The notes: a model not told the origin generated them from the letters alone. Counted from the first letter of the stretch, positions 45,350-54,791 are shown. The stretch: DNA of 64,000 nt from Vibrio fortis (GCF_024347475.1 NZ_AP025489.1:248001-312000), one strand, 5' to 3'. Numbers and translations are program-made.

Positions 45350-46102
45350 ATTAAAACTTTGGTTTACGATGTGTTTTCTGGGAAGTTTCAATCTGGAAAC
45401 CCTTGCGGTGTGGTGATGCTAGATGAGTGGTTGACTGACGCCGAGCTGCTCCAATTGAGTCAACAGCTTGGTCAACCGGTGACTTCGTTTTTGATGGAGT
45501 CGAATGGACAATTCCAGATTCGTTGGTTTTCATTGGAGAGTGAAATTAACCTTTGTGGTCACGGTAGTTTGGGAGCTGGCTCTTTTCTCATCACCGAATA
45601 TCAACTCAATACAGTAGAGCTACACAGTGAATACGGCACAGTGACGGTTCAGAAGCGAGGTGAAGGTTTCTGTATGACACTTCCTGCTTGGAACGGTGAA
45701 CCTTGTGTCATTCCTGATTCATTGAATGGTAGTTTCATGCAAGTGGATGACGTATTTTCTACTCGCGATCTAGTGATCGTTTTGCCAGATGAACAATCTG
45801 TTGCCAACTTTCTACCTGACCAACAAAAAATTAAGCAGGTTCGTAAACATCATGCTCTGATTGTTACTGCGTCGAGTGGCGATAGCGAGTACGTTTTAAG
45901 GTATTTCGCGCCCAACATCGGCATAGATGAAGATTTGGCGACAGGGTCCGCGCAATGCTCGTTAGCTCCGTATTGGTTTGATAAGCTTGGCGTGGAAACT
46001 CTGAGTGTTCGCCAATTATCTAAAGCGGGTGGTCTTTTTCGTGTCGAGAAGGCTTCAGACTCGCTCATCACCATTATTGCGAATGTGACTGTTCGAGCAT
46101 AA
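45350..46102 (+). CDS. PhzF-family isomerase/epimerase
   Basis: About 250 residues: VYDVFSGKFQSGNPCGVVML, SLESEINLCGHGSLGAGSFL and FAPNIGIDEDLATGSAQCSLAPYW are PhzF signatures with the catalytic Glu. The family N-terminus (IKTLVYDVF) begins at an ATT codon at 45350 that has AGGTAGG six bases before it; other in-frame candidates (TTG at 45317 or 45359) lack a correctly spaced site. An ATT start is rare. Precedes the MazG-like gene by 26 bases. Confidence 0.85.
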   Translation: MKTLVYDVFSGKFQSGNPCGVVMLDEWLTDAELLQLSQQLGQPVTSFLMESNGQFQIRWFSLESEINLCGHGSLGAGSFLITEYQLNTVELHSEYGTVTVQKRGEGFCMTLPAWNGEPCVIPDSLNGSFMQVDDVFSTRDLVIVLPDEQSVANFLPDQQKIKQVRKHHALIVTASSGDSEYVLRYFAPNIGIDEDLATGSAQCSLAPYWFDKLGVETLSVRQLSKAGGLFRVEKASDSLITIIANVTVRA

Positions 46103-46128
46103 ACACTAGATAAGCGTAAAAGGAAGTT

Positions 46129-46413
46129 ATGAAATTATCTGAATTACAAAACCACATCAAAGCATTTGATCATGCCCCTGAGCTGTCTGATCACTATTTC
46201 TTAAAGTTGATAGAAGAAGTTGGGGAAGTTTCGGAAGCCATTCGTAAAGGGCAAAGTGGTCAGCCAGCATTAGAAGAGTTAAAGGGGTCGATTGCTGAAG
46301 AGTTGTATGATGTCCTCTACTACGTCTGTGCTTTGGCAAACATCTACGACGTGGACTTAGAGAAAACTCATGAACTTAAAGAAATCCTAAACAAAGCCAA
46401 GTACAACCGTTGA
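46129..46413 (+). CDS. MazG-like nucleotide pyrophosphohydrolase
   Basis: 94 residues. The metal motif LIEEVGEVSEAI followed by IAEELYDVLYYVCALA (EExxE ... ExxD) is that of the all-alpha NTP pyrophosphohydrolases, which clear non-canonical nucleotides. Behind the PhzF gene, likely cotranscribed (AAGGAAG site). Confidence 0.9.
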   Translation: MKLSELQNHIKAFDHAPELSDHYFLKLIEEVGEVSEAIRKGQSGQPALEELKGSIAEELYDVLYYVCALANIYDVDLEKTHELKEILNKAKYNR

Positions 46414-46678
46414 TCAGGAGCTGTAAATCCAGATCATACTTGAAAGCTCTCGACTTACTTTCCTTAATACAATATCTAAAATAGCCGGGTTTTGAGAGGG
46501 GCAGTTACCCGGCTCTATTCGCTAATACCCCGTCAAATAACCATACCCCACAAAGTTATAGTTTTGAGAAGGTAGATCACCAAACATGATTTGTTTGATG
46601 TCGTATCTGTGACTTTGTTTAAACAATGCTAATTATCGCCTATTTTCCTTCCAATCTCTGTGTGACCATTTATTAAAA

Positions 46679-46690
46679 GAAAGCGCTTTC
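46679..46690 (+). promoter_or_regulatory. LacI-type operator GAAAGCGCTTTC (CBM lipoprotein)
   Basis: Perfect 12-bp palindrome 40 bases before the lipoprotein start. Same 12-mer as in the 44-bp palindrome at 6809-6852 and before the GH16 gene. The rest of the 46414-46678 gap shows no ORF. Confidence 0.8.
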
Positions 46691-46729
46691 ATTTTCTGAG
46701 GGCGATATGTCGAGTCAATGAGGTAATGT

Positions 46730-49063
46730 ATGGAAACAAAGGGAAAATTCAAGCTATCCAATATCGCCATGTGTGTGGCTTTGGGTCTGACGTTAGTTGG
46801 ATGCGATAGTGATGATAACGATTCAGTAGCGACAACACCGTCACCTTCGGGCGAATATGTAGCGGACCAAGGTTTCCATATATCACCGACGCAAGGTGTA
46901 TTTAGCGGTGAAGATGGTGAGACGCCAGCTTTCGTTGTCCCAACGAATGCGCATACGCCAATTGTTACGTCTGATATCGCTGCACAAACAGGCTCTACTC
47001 GTAATGTTGTACAGTTTACGACGGCCGATGCTTCAGGTTTAGTGGGAGGCTTTGACCTTGGTGAAGTCTCTTTGGACAGTCTTTCTGAAACATCAACGAT
47101 TGAGTTTGATGTTCGTCTTGTAGGTGCGGCTAATTTGGCGTCTGCATCAGCTTCTATTGCAAGTTATAGCGATAGCGCAACTCAATGGACTTTCGTTGTA
47201 GAAGGACAAAATGGCAGTGGGGCGGATGTAACAACCAGCGTTAATTTTTCATCAGAGCCAACAGAAGAGTGGGGCCACTTTGTTTTTACTAAGTCAGAAT
47301 TGCTGAAAAACAATGCTGAACTCGCAACAATCACATCAATCAAGATGTACCCACATGCAGACGCTACCGTGTACAACGTTGATAACGTTGCGATTTACCC
47401 AGAGTATCGAGATTCGGAAGGGCCTGAACTGACACTTATCGGTGGTGCATCAATTACACAACTTAACTATCCAGATGCAGTTGATTCGTTTGTGGATCCT
47501 GGCTACTCGGTCACGGATAACCAAGATGACGAAACTGAAATTGTCGTTACCAAAACGTACGGTGAACTTGGAGAAGTTGATGCAGATGAAAACGGTACGT
47601 ATGAGATCACTTACAGTGCGGTCGACACGACAGGTAACGTAGGTAAGCCTGTGACTCGAACTGTGATCATTGAAGCCGCTCCAGATGTTGAAAACGATGT
47701 CACACCACCAGAGCTTACATTGAATGGCGCGTCCACAGTTCGTGTTGTACTTGATGGCGAATACGTTGAGCTAGGTGCAACAGCGACAGATGATGTAGAC
47801 GGTGAGATCACGGATATTACTATTTCTGGTTCAGTGGATGTGAACACAGCCGGTGATTACACCATTACTTATTCCGCGACGGATAGTTCAAACAACACAG
47901 GTACTGTTGAGAGAACAGTAACGGTTTACGAGCCAGTTGTATCAACCAACCTCATTGTCAACGGAGATTTTTCAACGTCTGTTGGTGAAGAATGGGTGCT
48001 TGACCAAGGTGAAGGTAGTGTGGAAATCGTCGATGGGCAACTCGTAGTGTCAGAGTTTACGCCAGGTGCGACATGGCAACCTAGATTGGTTCAATCTTCT
48101 GTTGTGTTACAAGAAGGGCAAACTTACGTAGCGAGCTTCGACGCCAAAGCGGGCGAAGCGCGTAATATCGTTTTGCAAGTGGGTGAGCTGTTAACAGCAG
48201 ATCCATGGTACCTACCAGTTATGGACGACACAACAATTGGTCTATCGACCGAACTTGAGTCATACAGTGTTCAATTCACTGCAAATGAAAATGCAGCAAA
48301 TCCTATCCACTTTATCTTCGCTGTGGGTGGCGGTGTTGCAACGCCAATTACATTAGACAATGTTTCGTTAACCGCGGTTACAGCTGAAATGATCGCGCCT
48401 GTTATTACGTTGTCTGAAGGCGCGGTGCGCATGTCAGTAGGTGAAGAGTATGTCGAGCCGGGCTATTCAGCCGCTGACAATGTTGATGGCGATCTTACTG
48501 CCTCAGTGGTGGTGACTGGTGACGACTTCAGTACATCAGAAGTAGGTAGTCACGTCATTACTTACACGGTTCAAGATTCTGATGGTAACGAGTCTGTCGC
48601 GGAGAGAACGGTTTACGTTGTTGCGGCGGAAGATGTTGATAACTTGATGACGAATGGCGACTTCTCATCTGGCTTAGACGGTTGGTTGCAATTTGGTACC
48701 GATGCACAAGTCGTTGATGGTGCTGTGGTGTTTAGCTCTGGTGTGATCAAACAAGAGCGTTTTGCTCAAGGTTCGGTACAACCGGGCGACCAACTGGTTG
48801 TCTCTATGAAGTTGAAAGGGACATTTACCACTGGTGGTGTGTTCAAAGCTGGTCTTCATAGTGAATCTGCTGAAGGCTCTGGTTTACCGGCATCTTCTCA
48901 GTGGGAGGAATTCTGGACTGTAAGCGAAGATTGGCAAACTGTTGAGATCCCTTGGACTCTGGGGGAAAACGCCGATTCAATTTCTGTCGAGCTATTGGTG
49001 GCAGGACCAGAAGGGCAACAGATCTACCTAGATGACATCACTGTAAAACCAGCAACATTCTAA
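46730..49063 (+). CDS. Multidomain carbohydrate-binding surface lipoprotein
   Basis: 777 residues. Lipobox TLVGC (C25) anchors it to the outer membrane. After an Asp-rich linker come a jelly-roll-like domain (about 45-225), two DUF5011-type Ig-like domains (230-320 and 325-400), a CBM4/9-like domain beginning NLIVNGDFSTSVGEEW (405-555), a third Ig-like domain (560-635) and a final CBM4/9-like domain (NLMTNGDFSSGLDGW). No catalytic motif is visible. It probably captures beta-glucan at the cell surface for the GH16 enzyme of the same locus. Operator upstream. Confidence 0.82.
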   Translation: METKGKFKLSNIAMCVALGLTLVGCDSDDNDSVATTPSPSGEYVADQGFHISPTQGVFSGEDGETPAFVVPTNAHTPIVTSDIAAQTGSTRNVVQFTTADASGLVGGFDLGEVSLDSLSETSTIEFDVRLVGAANLASASASIASYSDSATQWTFVVEGQNGSGADVTTSVNFSSEPTEEWGHFVFTKSELLKNNAELATITSIKMYPHADATVYNVDNVAIYPEYRDSEGPELTLIGGASITQLNYPDAVDSFVDPGYSVTDNQDDETEIVVTKTYGELGEVDADENGTYEITYSAVDTTGNVGKPVTRTVIIEAAPDVENDVTPPELTLNGASTVRVVLDGEYVELGATATDDVDGEITDITISGSVDVNTAGDYTITYSATDSSNNTGTVERTVTVYEPVVSTNLIVNGDFSTSVGEEWVLDQGEGSVEIVDGQLVVSEFTPGATWQPRLVQSSVVLQEGQTYVASFDAKAGEARNIVLQVGELLTADPWYLPVMDDTTIGLSTELESYSVQFTANENAANPIHFIFAVGGGVATPITLDNVSLTAVTAEMIAPVITLSEGAVRMSVGEEYVEPGYSAADNVDGDLTASVVVTGDDFSTSEVGSHVITYTVQDSDGNESVAERTVYVVAAEDVDNLMTNGDFSSGLDGWLQFGTDAQVVDGAVVFSSGVIKQERFAQGSVQPGDQLVVSMKLKGTFTTGGVFKAGLHSESAEGSGLPASSQWEEFWTVSEDWQTVEIPWTLGENADSISVELLVAGPEGQQIYLDDITVKPATF

Positions 49064-49077
49064 TGAAATAAAAATAT

Positions 49078-49106
49078 AGCCTCTCGATGCTGTCGAGAGG
49101 CTAATT
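49078..49106 (+). terminator. Rho-independent terminator
   Basis: AGCCTCTCGA / TCGAGAGGCT stem, 5-base loop, AATTTTG tail. It may partly separate the lipoprotein from the GH3 gene. Confidence 0.8.
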
Positions 49107-49242
49107 TTGTTGATTGGCACCGAGTTTATATTGAAGGCTGATTCTAAGCTCTAGAGCGAGCTTCCATATAAATTTGAGTGAACTATTTTCAATTGTATTA
49201 AATACCGACAGTCATGAGTGTCGATCTCGGAGAGAAAAATTC

Positions 49243-52014
49243 ATGGATAGAGACCATTTATTAGAAGTTCAGGATAAGCTGGCTCCAATCAGTAGACAAT
49301 CTGCTGCAGAAGGCATTGTTCTATTAAAAAACGATCAAGCGGTGTTGCCGATTCAACAGAGTGATAACTTAGCTGTTTTTGGGCGTTGCCAATTGGATAC
49401 TTATCGCAGTGGTACGGGCTCAGGTGGTGCAGTCAATGTTAGGTATTCAATCTCGCTTATCGAAGGCTTATTGGCAAACGACTCGATTGAACTAAATGAA
49501 AACCTATTACAGCGTTATCGCGATTGGGTAAAAGAGAATCCATTTGATGACGGTGGTGGTGGTTGGGCCGCAGAGCCTTGGTATCAAGAAGAACTATTGC
49601 TCAGCGATGAAGAGGTCGCGCTTGCCTCATCTCAGTCTAACAAGGCGATGTTTATCATTGGTCGAACAGCTGGCGAAGATCAGGACAATGCCGACGCGTC
49701 TGGTAGCTACAAAATGACTGATACTGAAGTCAGCATGCTAACCAAGATTACGCAAAACTTTTCAGAAGTTATCGTTGTTATGAACACCACCAACATTATG
49801 GATATGTCCTGGTTGATGACATTGGAGCATCGCCATTCGATCAAATCCGTCGTGTATTGTTGGGCGGCAGGTATGGAAGGTGGTCATGCTTTGGCTGACG
49901 TACTTTCTGGTGACGTTTCACCTTCTGGAAAACTCACCGATACCATCGCGTATGATCTGTGTGATTACCCTTCTAGTGCTAACTTTGGAGGCACTACACA
50001 CAATTGTTATGCGGAAGATGTGTACGTTGGTTATCGCTATTTTGAAACCTTTAAACCTAATGCCGTGCAGTTTGAATTCGGATTTGGCTTGTCTTATACC
50101 GCCTTTAAACAAGAACTGGTGGATTTCGATGTGGTTGGGCAAGGCAAAAATTCCATTGTCCGAGCTTCAATTAAAGTCACCAATGTGGGTGAGCACTATG
50201 TGGGGAAAGAGGTGGTTCAAGTGTATCTTGAAGCGCCTCAGGGCCAACTTGGCAAACCAGCCAGAGTGCTGGTGGGCTTCAAAAAAACCTCACCGCTTAA
50301 ACCGGGCGCCTCTGAAACTCTGGTTATCTCGATGCCAGTGCGTGATTTTGCTTCTTATGATGATAGCGGAGTAACGGGGAACAAAAGCTGTTATGTATTA
50401 GAGAAAGGCGATTACTGCTTTCATGTTGGGTCGAGTGTTCGTGATACGACCAAACTGCTGCATAGGTATCATGTGTCTAACACTTTCGTCACAGAACAGT
50501 GTCAGGAAGCGCTCGCACCAATACGTTCGTTTGAGCGCATTAAGCCAGTAAAACAGCGAGATAGCTACTATGGTGTTGATTTCGAATCTGTGCCTCTGCG
50601 CACGGTCTCTTTGTCTGAGAGAGTAGAATCAAACCTACCTCAAGCTCTCGTGATAACTGGTGATTTGGGTTACAAGCTTCTTGATGTGAAAAATGGTTCG
50701 GTCACCATGGAGCAATTTGTCTCTCAATTATCATTGCCCCAGTTAGCGACCATGGTTCGCGGTGAAGGTATGTGCAGCCCTAAAGTCACTCCTGGTACCG
50801 CTGCGGCGTTCGGTGGTGTGTCTGACGACTTGATTGACTTTGGTATTCCTGCCGTTGCCGCTGCTGATGGTCCTTCCGGCATACGTATGGATAGTGGTCA
50901 CAAGGCAACCCAAGTTCCCATTGGCACACTGTTGGGATGCACGTGGAATTCAGAATTAAACGAAGAGCTATTTTATTGGGTGGGTGAAGAGCTTAGAGCG
51001 TATCAAATCGATACCTTATTAGGGCCTGGCGTCAACATTCATAGACACCCCCTAAATGGTCGCAACTTTGAGTACTTTTCAGAGGACCCGTTTGTCACAG
51101 GAACGTTAGCGGCTGCACAAGTTAAAGGGCTAAAAAAAGCAGGAGTCACAGGGACGCTCAAGCACTTTGCCGCCAATGATCAAGAAACAGGGCGAATGGA
51201 CGTAGACAGCGTGATGTCTGAACGCGCGATTCGAGAAGTTCATATTAAGCCATTTGAAATGGCGGTGAAGCATGGCGGTGCGACGACCATTATGACGTGT
51301 TACAACCCCGTTAATGGTCATTGGGGTGCCTCTAATTATGATTTGAATACTAGCGTTTTACGTCAGGAGTGGGGCTTTAAAGGTATCGTGATGACAGATT
51401 GGTGGGCGAAAATGAATCACCCAACCGAAGGTGGCGTAGAAGATAAAATACACACTTCATATATGATCCGCGCTCAAAATGATCTCTATATGGTTGTCGA
51501 TAATGATGGTGCGGCGATAAATGTTGCTGGAGACGACACTTTAACGGCGATAGAGCAAGGCACGCTAACGCTTGGGGAGCTGCAGCGGAGCGTAATGAAC
51601 ATTTGTTGGTTCATTTTAGATACTCCTGCCATGGAACGTCCTATCGTGCGTTATGAGCCAGTGAAGGCTATTCGTTCATTTAACGAGTATTTGGGAAGTG
51701 ACGCCATTGCACTTGATGCTTTATCGACCGTGGAGGTTAGTAAGACAACAAGCGTTGTTGTTGAGGTACTCGAAGGTGCAACTTATCAAGTGTCTGCGGT
51801 GATGAGTTACGACAAGCCGTCGCTGGCGCAATCTTCTTGTGCTCTGAGCTTGAACGATGAGTTTTGCATGTCGTTGTCAGTACATGGAACCGAAGGTGAG
51901 CGCGTAAATATCGAAGGTTCACAGGTGCATTTAGAAAAAGGATTTTATCATCTGTGTATCGACTTCGTGAAGGCTGGTGCCACACTACACGAGTTAAATC
52001 TTAAACCATGTTGA
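49243..52014 (+). CDS. Domain-permuted GH3 beta-glucosidase
   Basis: 923 residues from the ATG eight bases after GGAGAG; the 49174 start lacks a site. The order is reversed for GH3: the alpha/beta sandwich part (SAAEGIVLLKNDQAVLPI, then AGEDQDNADASGSY) comes first, then the Fn3-like domain (FGFGLSYTAF, ... YLEAPQGQ), and the TIM-barrel with AAADGPSGIR, LKHFAANDQE and nucleophile D719 in GIVMTDWWA comes last. Such permuted GH3 enzymes are known in Ruminococcus and Butyrivibrio. No signal peptide, so it should cut imported gluco-oligosaccharides in the cytoplasm. Confidence 0.9.
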   Translation: MDRDHLLEVQDKLAPISRQSAAEGIVLLKNDQAVLPIQQSDNLAVFGRCQLDTYRSGTGSGGAVNVRYSISLIEGLLANDSIELNENLLQRYRDWVKENPFDDGGGGWAAEPWYQEELLLSDEEVALASSQSNKAMFIIGRTAGEDQDNADASGSYKMTDTEVSMLTKITQNFSEVIVVMNTTNIMDMSWLMTLEHRHSIKSVVYCWAAGMEGGHALADVLSGDVSPSGKLTDTIAYDLCDYPSSANFGGTTHNCYAEDVYVGYRYFETFKPNAVQFEFGFGLSYTAFKQELVDFDVVGQGKNSIVRASIKVTNVGEHYVGKEVVQVYLEAPQGQLGKPARVLVGFKKTSPLKPGASETLVISMPVRDFASYDDSGVTGNKSCYVLEKGDYCFHVGSSVRDTTKLLHRYHVSNTFVTEQCQEALAPIRSFERIKPVKQRDSYYGVDFESVPLRTVSLSERVESNLPQALVITGDLGYKLLDVKNGSVTMEQFVSQLSLPQLATMVRGEGMCSPKVTPGTAAAFGGVSDDLIDFGIPAVAAADGPSGIRMDSGHKATQVPIGTLLGCTWNSELNEELFYWVGEELRAYQIDTLLGPGVNIHRHPLNGRNFEYFSEDPFVTGTLAAAQVKGLKKAGVTGTLKHFAANDQETGRMDVDSVMSERAIREVHIKPFEMAVKHGGATTIMTCYNPVNGHWGASNYDLNTSVLRQEWGFKGIVMTDWWAKMNHPTEGGVEDKIHTSYMIRAQNDLYMVVDNDGAAINVAGDDTLTAIEQGTLTLGELQRSVMNICWFILDTPAMERPIVRYEPVKAIRSFNEYLGSDAIALDALSTVEVSKTTSVVVEVLEGATYQVSAVMSYDKPSLAQSSCALSLNDEFCMSLSVHGTEGERVNIEGSQVHLEKGFYHLCIDFVKAGATLHELNLKPC

Positions 52015-52042
52015 TGTCTCTGAGATAAAATATTGAGTGAAT

Positions 52043-52074
52043 AATATGCAGCGTAGATCGCTGCATATTTTTTA
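52043..52074 (+). terminator. Rho-independent terminator after permuted GH3
   Basis: AATATGCAGCG / CGCTGCATATT stem, 5-base loop, T run. Confidence 0.9.
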
Positions 52075-52201
52075 TTAGGGCAAGGGCAAGCATGGCATAG
52101 TGAGCTCAAACACCATCAGAAAAATGATGTGATTTTGATCCCGTTAGGTCATCACAAAGTCGCCTCCCATTTGTGATAAATAAACAACGAGATGATAAAT
52201 T

Positions 52202-52213
52202 GAAAGCGCTTTC
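52202..52213 (+). promoter_or_regulatory. LacI-type operator GAAAGCGCTTTC (GH16)
   Basis: Third copy of the 12-bp palindrome, within the 16-bp palindrome TTGAAAGCGCTTTCAA (52200-52215). It ends 10 bases before the annotated ATG, so a bound repressor would lie at or just after the transcription start. Confidence 0.8.
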
Positions 52214-52223
52214 AAAATAACAA

Positions 52224-53276
52224 ATGAAGTTGCATGATATGTGGAATACAAATACTAAAAAGTTCACCTTAATGGCACTGGTGAGTGGTGCATTTATTTC
52301 AGGTTGTAATAGTGGTTCTGACTCATCTAGCGCTCCATCAACACCTGATGTGAGTGGTTGGACAATGGTTTGGAATGACGAGTTTTCCGGCACTGAGATC
52401 GATACAACTAAATGGGGTTTCGAAGTTAACTGTTGGGGAGGCGGTAATGGTGAGCAGCAGTGTTACACCGACCGTCCGGATAACTCATATCTAAACGACG
52501 GTAAACTCTACATTTTAGCCAAGCAAGAGACGTTTACCGGGCCGAATAACCCCGATGGAGATTGGAGTAATACGGTTACACTACCTTATACCTCAGCACG
52601 GTTGAGAACTATGAACAAAGGCGATTGGAAATACGGTCGCTTTGAGATTCGCGCCAAACTCCCTTCAGGTCAAGGTACTTGGCCCGCAATCTGGATGCTA
52701 CCAACTGACTATGTTTATGGTGGATGGGCGGCTTCCGGTGAAATTGATATTGTGGAAGCAGTTAATTTAAAAGCACCATCCGACGCTGGTGGACAGCTTA
52801 GCGGCACACCAGAAAGGAGAGTATATGGGACGCTCCATTACGGTGCGGCTTGGCCTAATAATGTCGAGTCAGGTCAAGAGTACTACATGCCTGACGACGT
52901 TAACCCTGCAGACGATTTCCACACTTATGCACTCGAGTGGGAAAAAGACGAAATTCGTTGGTATGTAGATGGTGTACATTATGCTACGCAACGTTCAAGC
53001 GGGTGGTATAGCCAATATACAGAAAATGGCAGAGTAGTCATCGGTGAGGAAGATGCGCCTTACAATCAACGCTTCCATTTACTTCTGAACTTAGCAGTGG
53101 GTGGCGCTTGGGCTGGCAACACTAATGACACAGGTATTGACGATTCGGCACTGCCACAGACCATGGTTGTTGATTATGTTCGTGTTTATGAATGTTCAGC
53201 GGATACTGTGACAGGTCAAGGCTGTGCTTCGGTATCTCCAGATGCGGTGCTGGTACCAGGGCATTCAGCGCCTTAG
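52224..53276 (+). CDS. GH16 laminarinase lipoprotein (endo-beta-1,3-glucanase)
   Basis: 350 residues. Lipobox ISGC (C28) then a Ser-rich linker. The GH16 catalytic motif GEIDIVEA supplies nucleophile E173 and acid/base E178; WTMVWNDEFSGTEIDTTKWGFE and MDYVRVYE-like ending (VVDYVRVYECS) frame the jelly roll. It should cut laminarin at the cell surface. Start could also be the ATG at 52239; both have poor ribosome sites. Confidence 0.94.
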   Translation: MKLHDMWNTNTKKFTLMALVSGAFISGCNSGSDSSSAPSTPDVSGWTMVWNDEFSGTEIDTTKWGFEVNCWGGGNGEQQCYTDRPDNSYLNDGKLYILAKQETFTGPNNPDGDWSNTVTLPYTSARLRTMNKGDWKYGRFEIRAKLPSGQGTWPAIWMLPTDYVYGGWAASGEIDIVEAVNLKAPSDAGGQLSGTPERRVYGTLHYGAAWPNNVESGQEYYMPDDVNPADDFHTYALEWEKDEIRWYVDGVHYATQRSSGWYSQYTENGRVVIGEEDAPYNQRFHLLLNLAVGGAWAGNTNDTGIDDSALPQTMVVDYVRVYECSADTVTGQGCASVSPDAVLVPGHSAP

Positions 53277-53302
53277 AGCTAGGAAAATATTCCTCAAGAG
53301 AT

Positions 53303-53338
53303 AATGGCGCAGCTTGATATTAAGTTGCGCCATTTTTT
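53303..53338 (+). terminator. Terminator after GH16
   Basis: AATGGCGCAGCTT / AAGTTGCGCCATT stem (one G-T pair) followed by T run. Confidence 0.88.
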
Positions 53339-53444
53339 ATTTCTTTGAGAAATCAGCTTCTACCTGACTAATCGAGACAAACGCATGTGCACTGTTCAAG
53401 TGACCCATTCTCAATTGCTCTATCGTTCATTACGTCGGTATTCG

Positions 53445-54062
53445 TTACTGAGACACCGATGGTCGGTAAGGCTCTTCTCTTACGCCATGTGATAACACCA
53501 GCTTAATCATAAAAATAGGCGCTAGCCACTCTAGTCCAACTGGTGCAGGTAAGATGGTTGCAAAGATAATCGCTAGCATAACGACAAGCAAAGCGACTGG
53601 GCGGTGCAGATACATTGGCAAGAAGTGAATAAACACGATCGAAACCATCATTGCACCATACCAAAAGAACGCATACGACCAAGCAATATCAAAGCACAAA
53701 GGCACAGCAAATAACTGGAAGTGAATAGCAGGAAACAAGAATTTACTGCCAACTAATTTTCCCATCAGTGATAGATTAAGAGATTGATCAGTATGTAAAA
53801 ATCGTTTCATCGATCCTAATGAGTTAGTCAATACGCCACCAATCATATCCAGAGTCAAGAACGACGCCACAAGGATCTGCACCCAGCTCCAATCCAGAGT
53901 TTCCCATGCAAAGAAATATAGGATCACAGGGGCAATAAACGCCGCATAGTTGGCAATCATAGACTCTGCTTTTGTCGCACCAAATCCAGTGGTGAAATTA
54001 AACTTCCCCTGACATTGCCAATTGATATGTGCGTTTTTTATCGTGGTTTTATCTGTATCCAT
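53445..54062 (-). CDS. Multispan membrane protein, unknown
   Basis: About 205 residues from the ATG after GAGGAAAC, five to six hydrophobic spans (NYAAFIAPVILYFFAW, ILVASFLTLDMIGGVLTNSLG, LLVVMLAIIFATILPAPVGLEW). Divergent from a TetR gene with two dyads between, so it is the likely target of that regulator. No family recognised. Confidence 0.65.
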   Translation of the reverse strand: MDTDKTTIKNAHINWQCQGKFNFTTGFGATKAESMIANYAAFIAPVILYFFAWETLDWSWVQILVASFLTLDMIGGVLTNSLGSMKRFLHTDQSLNLSLMGKLVGSKFLFPAIHFQLFAVPLCFDIAWSYAFFWYGAMMVSIVFIHFLPMYLHRPVALLVVMLAIIFATILPAPVGLEWLAPIFMIKLVLSHGVREEPYRPSVSQ

Positions 54063-54093
54063 TGTTCGTTTCCTCATCATTCTTGGAGTGGGC

Positions 54094-54116
54094 GGTCTTT
54101 AAAAGACCACTTGGTC
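54094..54116. promoter_or_regulatory. Overlapping dyads in the divergent promoter (candidate TetR operator)
   Basis: GGTCTTTAAAAGACC (54094-54108) is a perfect inverted repeat and overlaps GACCACTTGGTC (54105-54116), another palindrome. A related half-site AGACCA recurs at 54159-54165. Confidence 0.55.
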
Positions 54117-54154
54117 GAAAATAGAGTAAGCGAACAATAATTAGCCTGTCAACT

Positions 54155-54178
54155 TTTTTAGACCAGTCGTCCTAAAAA
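54155..54178. promoter_or_regulatory. Second candidate TetR operator
   Basis: TTTTTAGACCAGTCGTCC followed by TAAAAA: arms TTTTAG / CTAAAA with a GACCAG centre, about 70 bases before the TetR start. Confidence 0.5.
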
Positions 54179-54245
54179 GAGTTTGGGTTAGACTCAGACG
54201 TATAGATGTTATATAGTCCATGTGGACTTTTAAAAGGAATCACGA

Positions 54246-54791
54246 ATGCCTAAAGTAGTTGATCATGAAGCGTACCGCCGTGAACTTGCCATGAAAGCGG
54301 TCGATCTCTTTACAGAACATGGCGTCAATGGCCTTGGTATGCGCGGCATAGCGGAGGCTTTAGGGATTTCTAAAAGTGCCTTATACCACTACTTTCCGAG
54401 CAAAGATGCACTATTTAAAGCAAGTACCGAGGTCTTTTTAGAGCCGCGATCTTTATATGGTTTAGAAGAAGGCGAGGCCATTCCGCAACACAAGGAGCAG
54501 ATGCTCTACAAACTAGTCGAGACATTAGATGGTCACTTTCGCGGAGAGCTAACGCTGGTGCTCGATTACACCAAACATAAAGATTCGAAACAGGTGAAAG
54601 GCGACAACTTGCTTGAGCTTGCTAATACACAATTCAAGCAAGAGCTTGCAAAGGTCGTCGGCAATGAACATGCAGACCAAGCGTTCGCGCTGTTGTTTGG
54701 TGGGCTGACAATGCGCTTGCTGGATGGGAACAAAACACCATTAGAAACCATTACTCAATGGATACTTGCTCTAAGCCGAGTTGAAAGCTAA
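54246..54791 (+). CDS. TetR-family regulator
   Basis: 181 residues with HTH GMRGIAEALGISKSALYHYFPSKDALFKAS. Start behind AAAGGAA. The ligand domain is not specific to a known subgroup. Divergent from the membrane protein at 53445-54062, with candidate operators between, so that gene and itself are the probable regulon. Confidence 0.9.
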   Translation: MPKVVDHEAYRRELAMKAVDLFTEHGVNGLGMRGIAEALGISKSALYHYFPSKDALFKASTEVFLEPRSLYGLEEGEAIPQHKEQMLYKLVETLDGHFRGELTLVLDYTKHKDSKQVKGDNLLELANTQFKQELAKVVGNEHADQAFALLFGGLTMRLLDGNKTPLETITQWILALSRVES

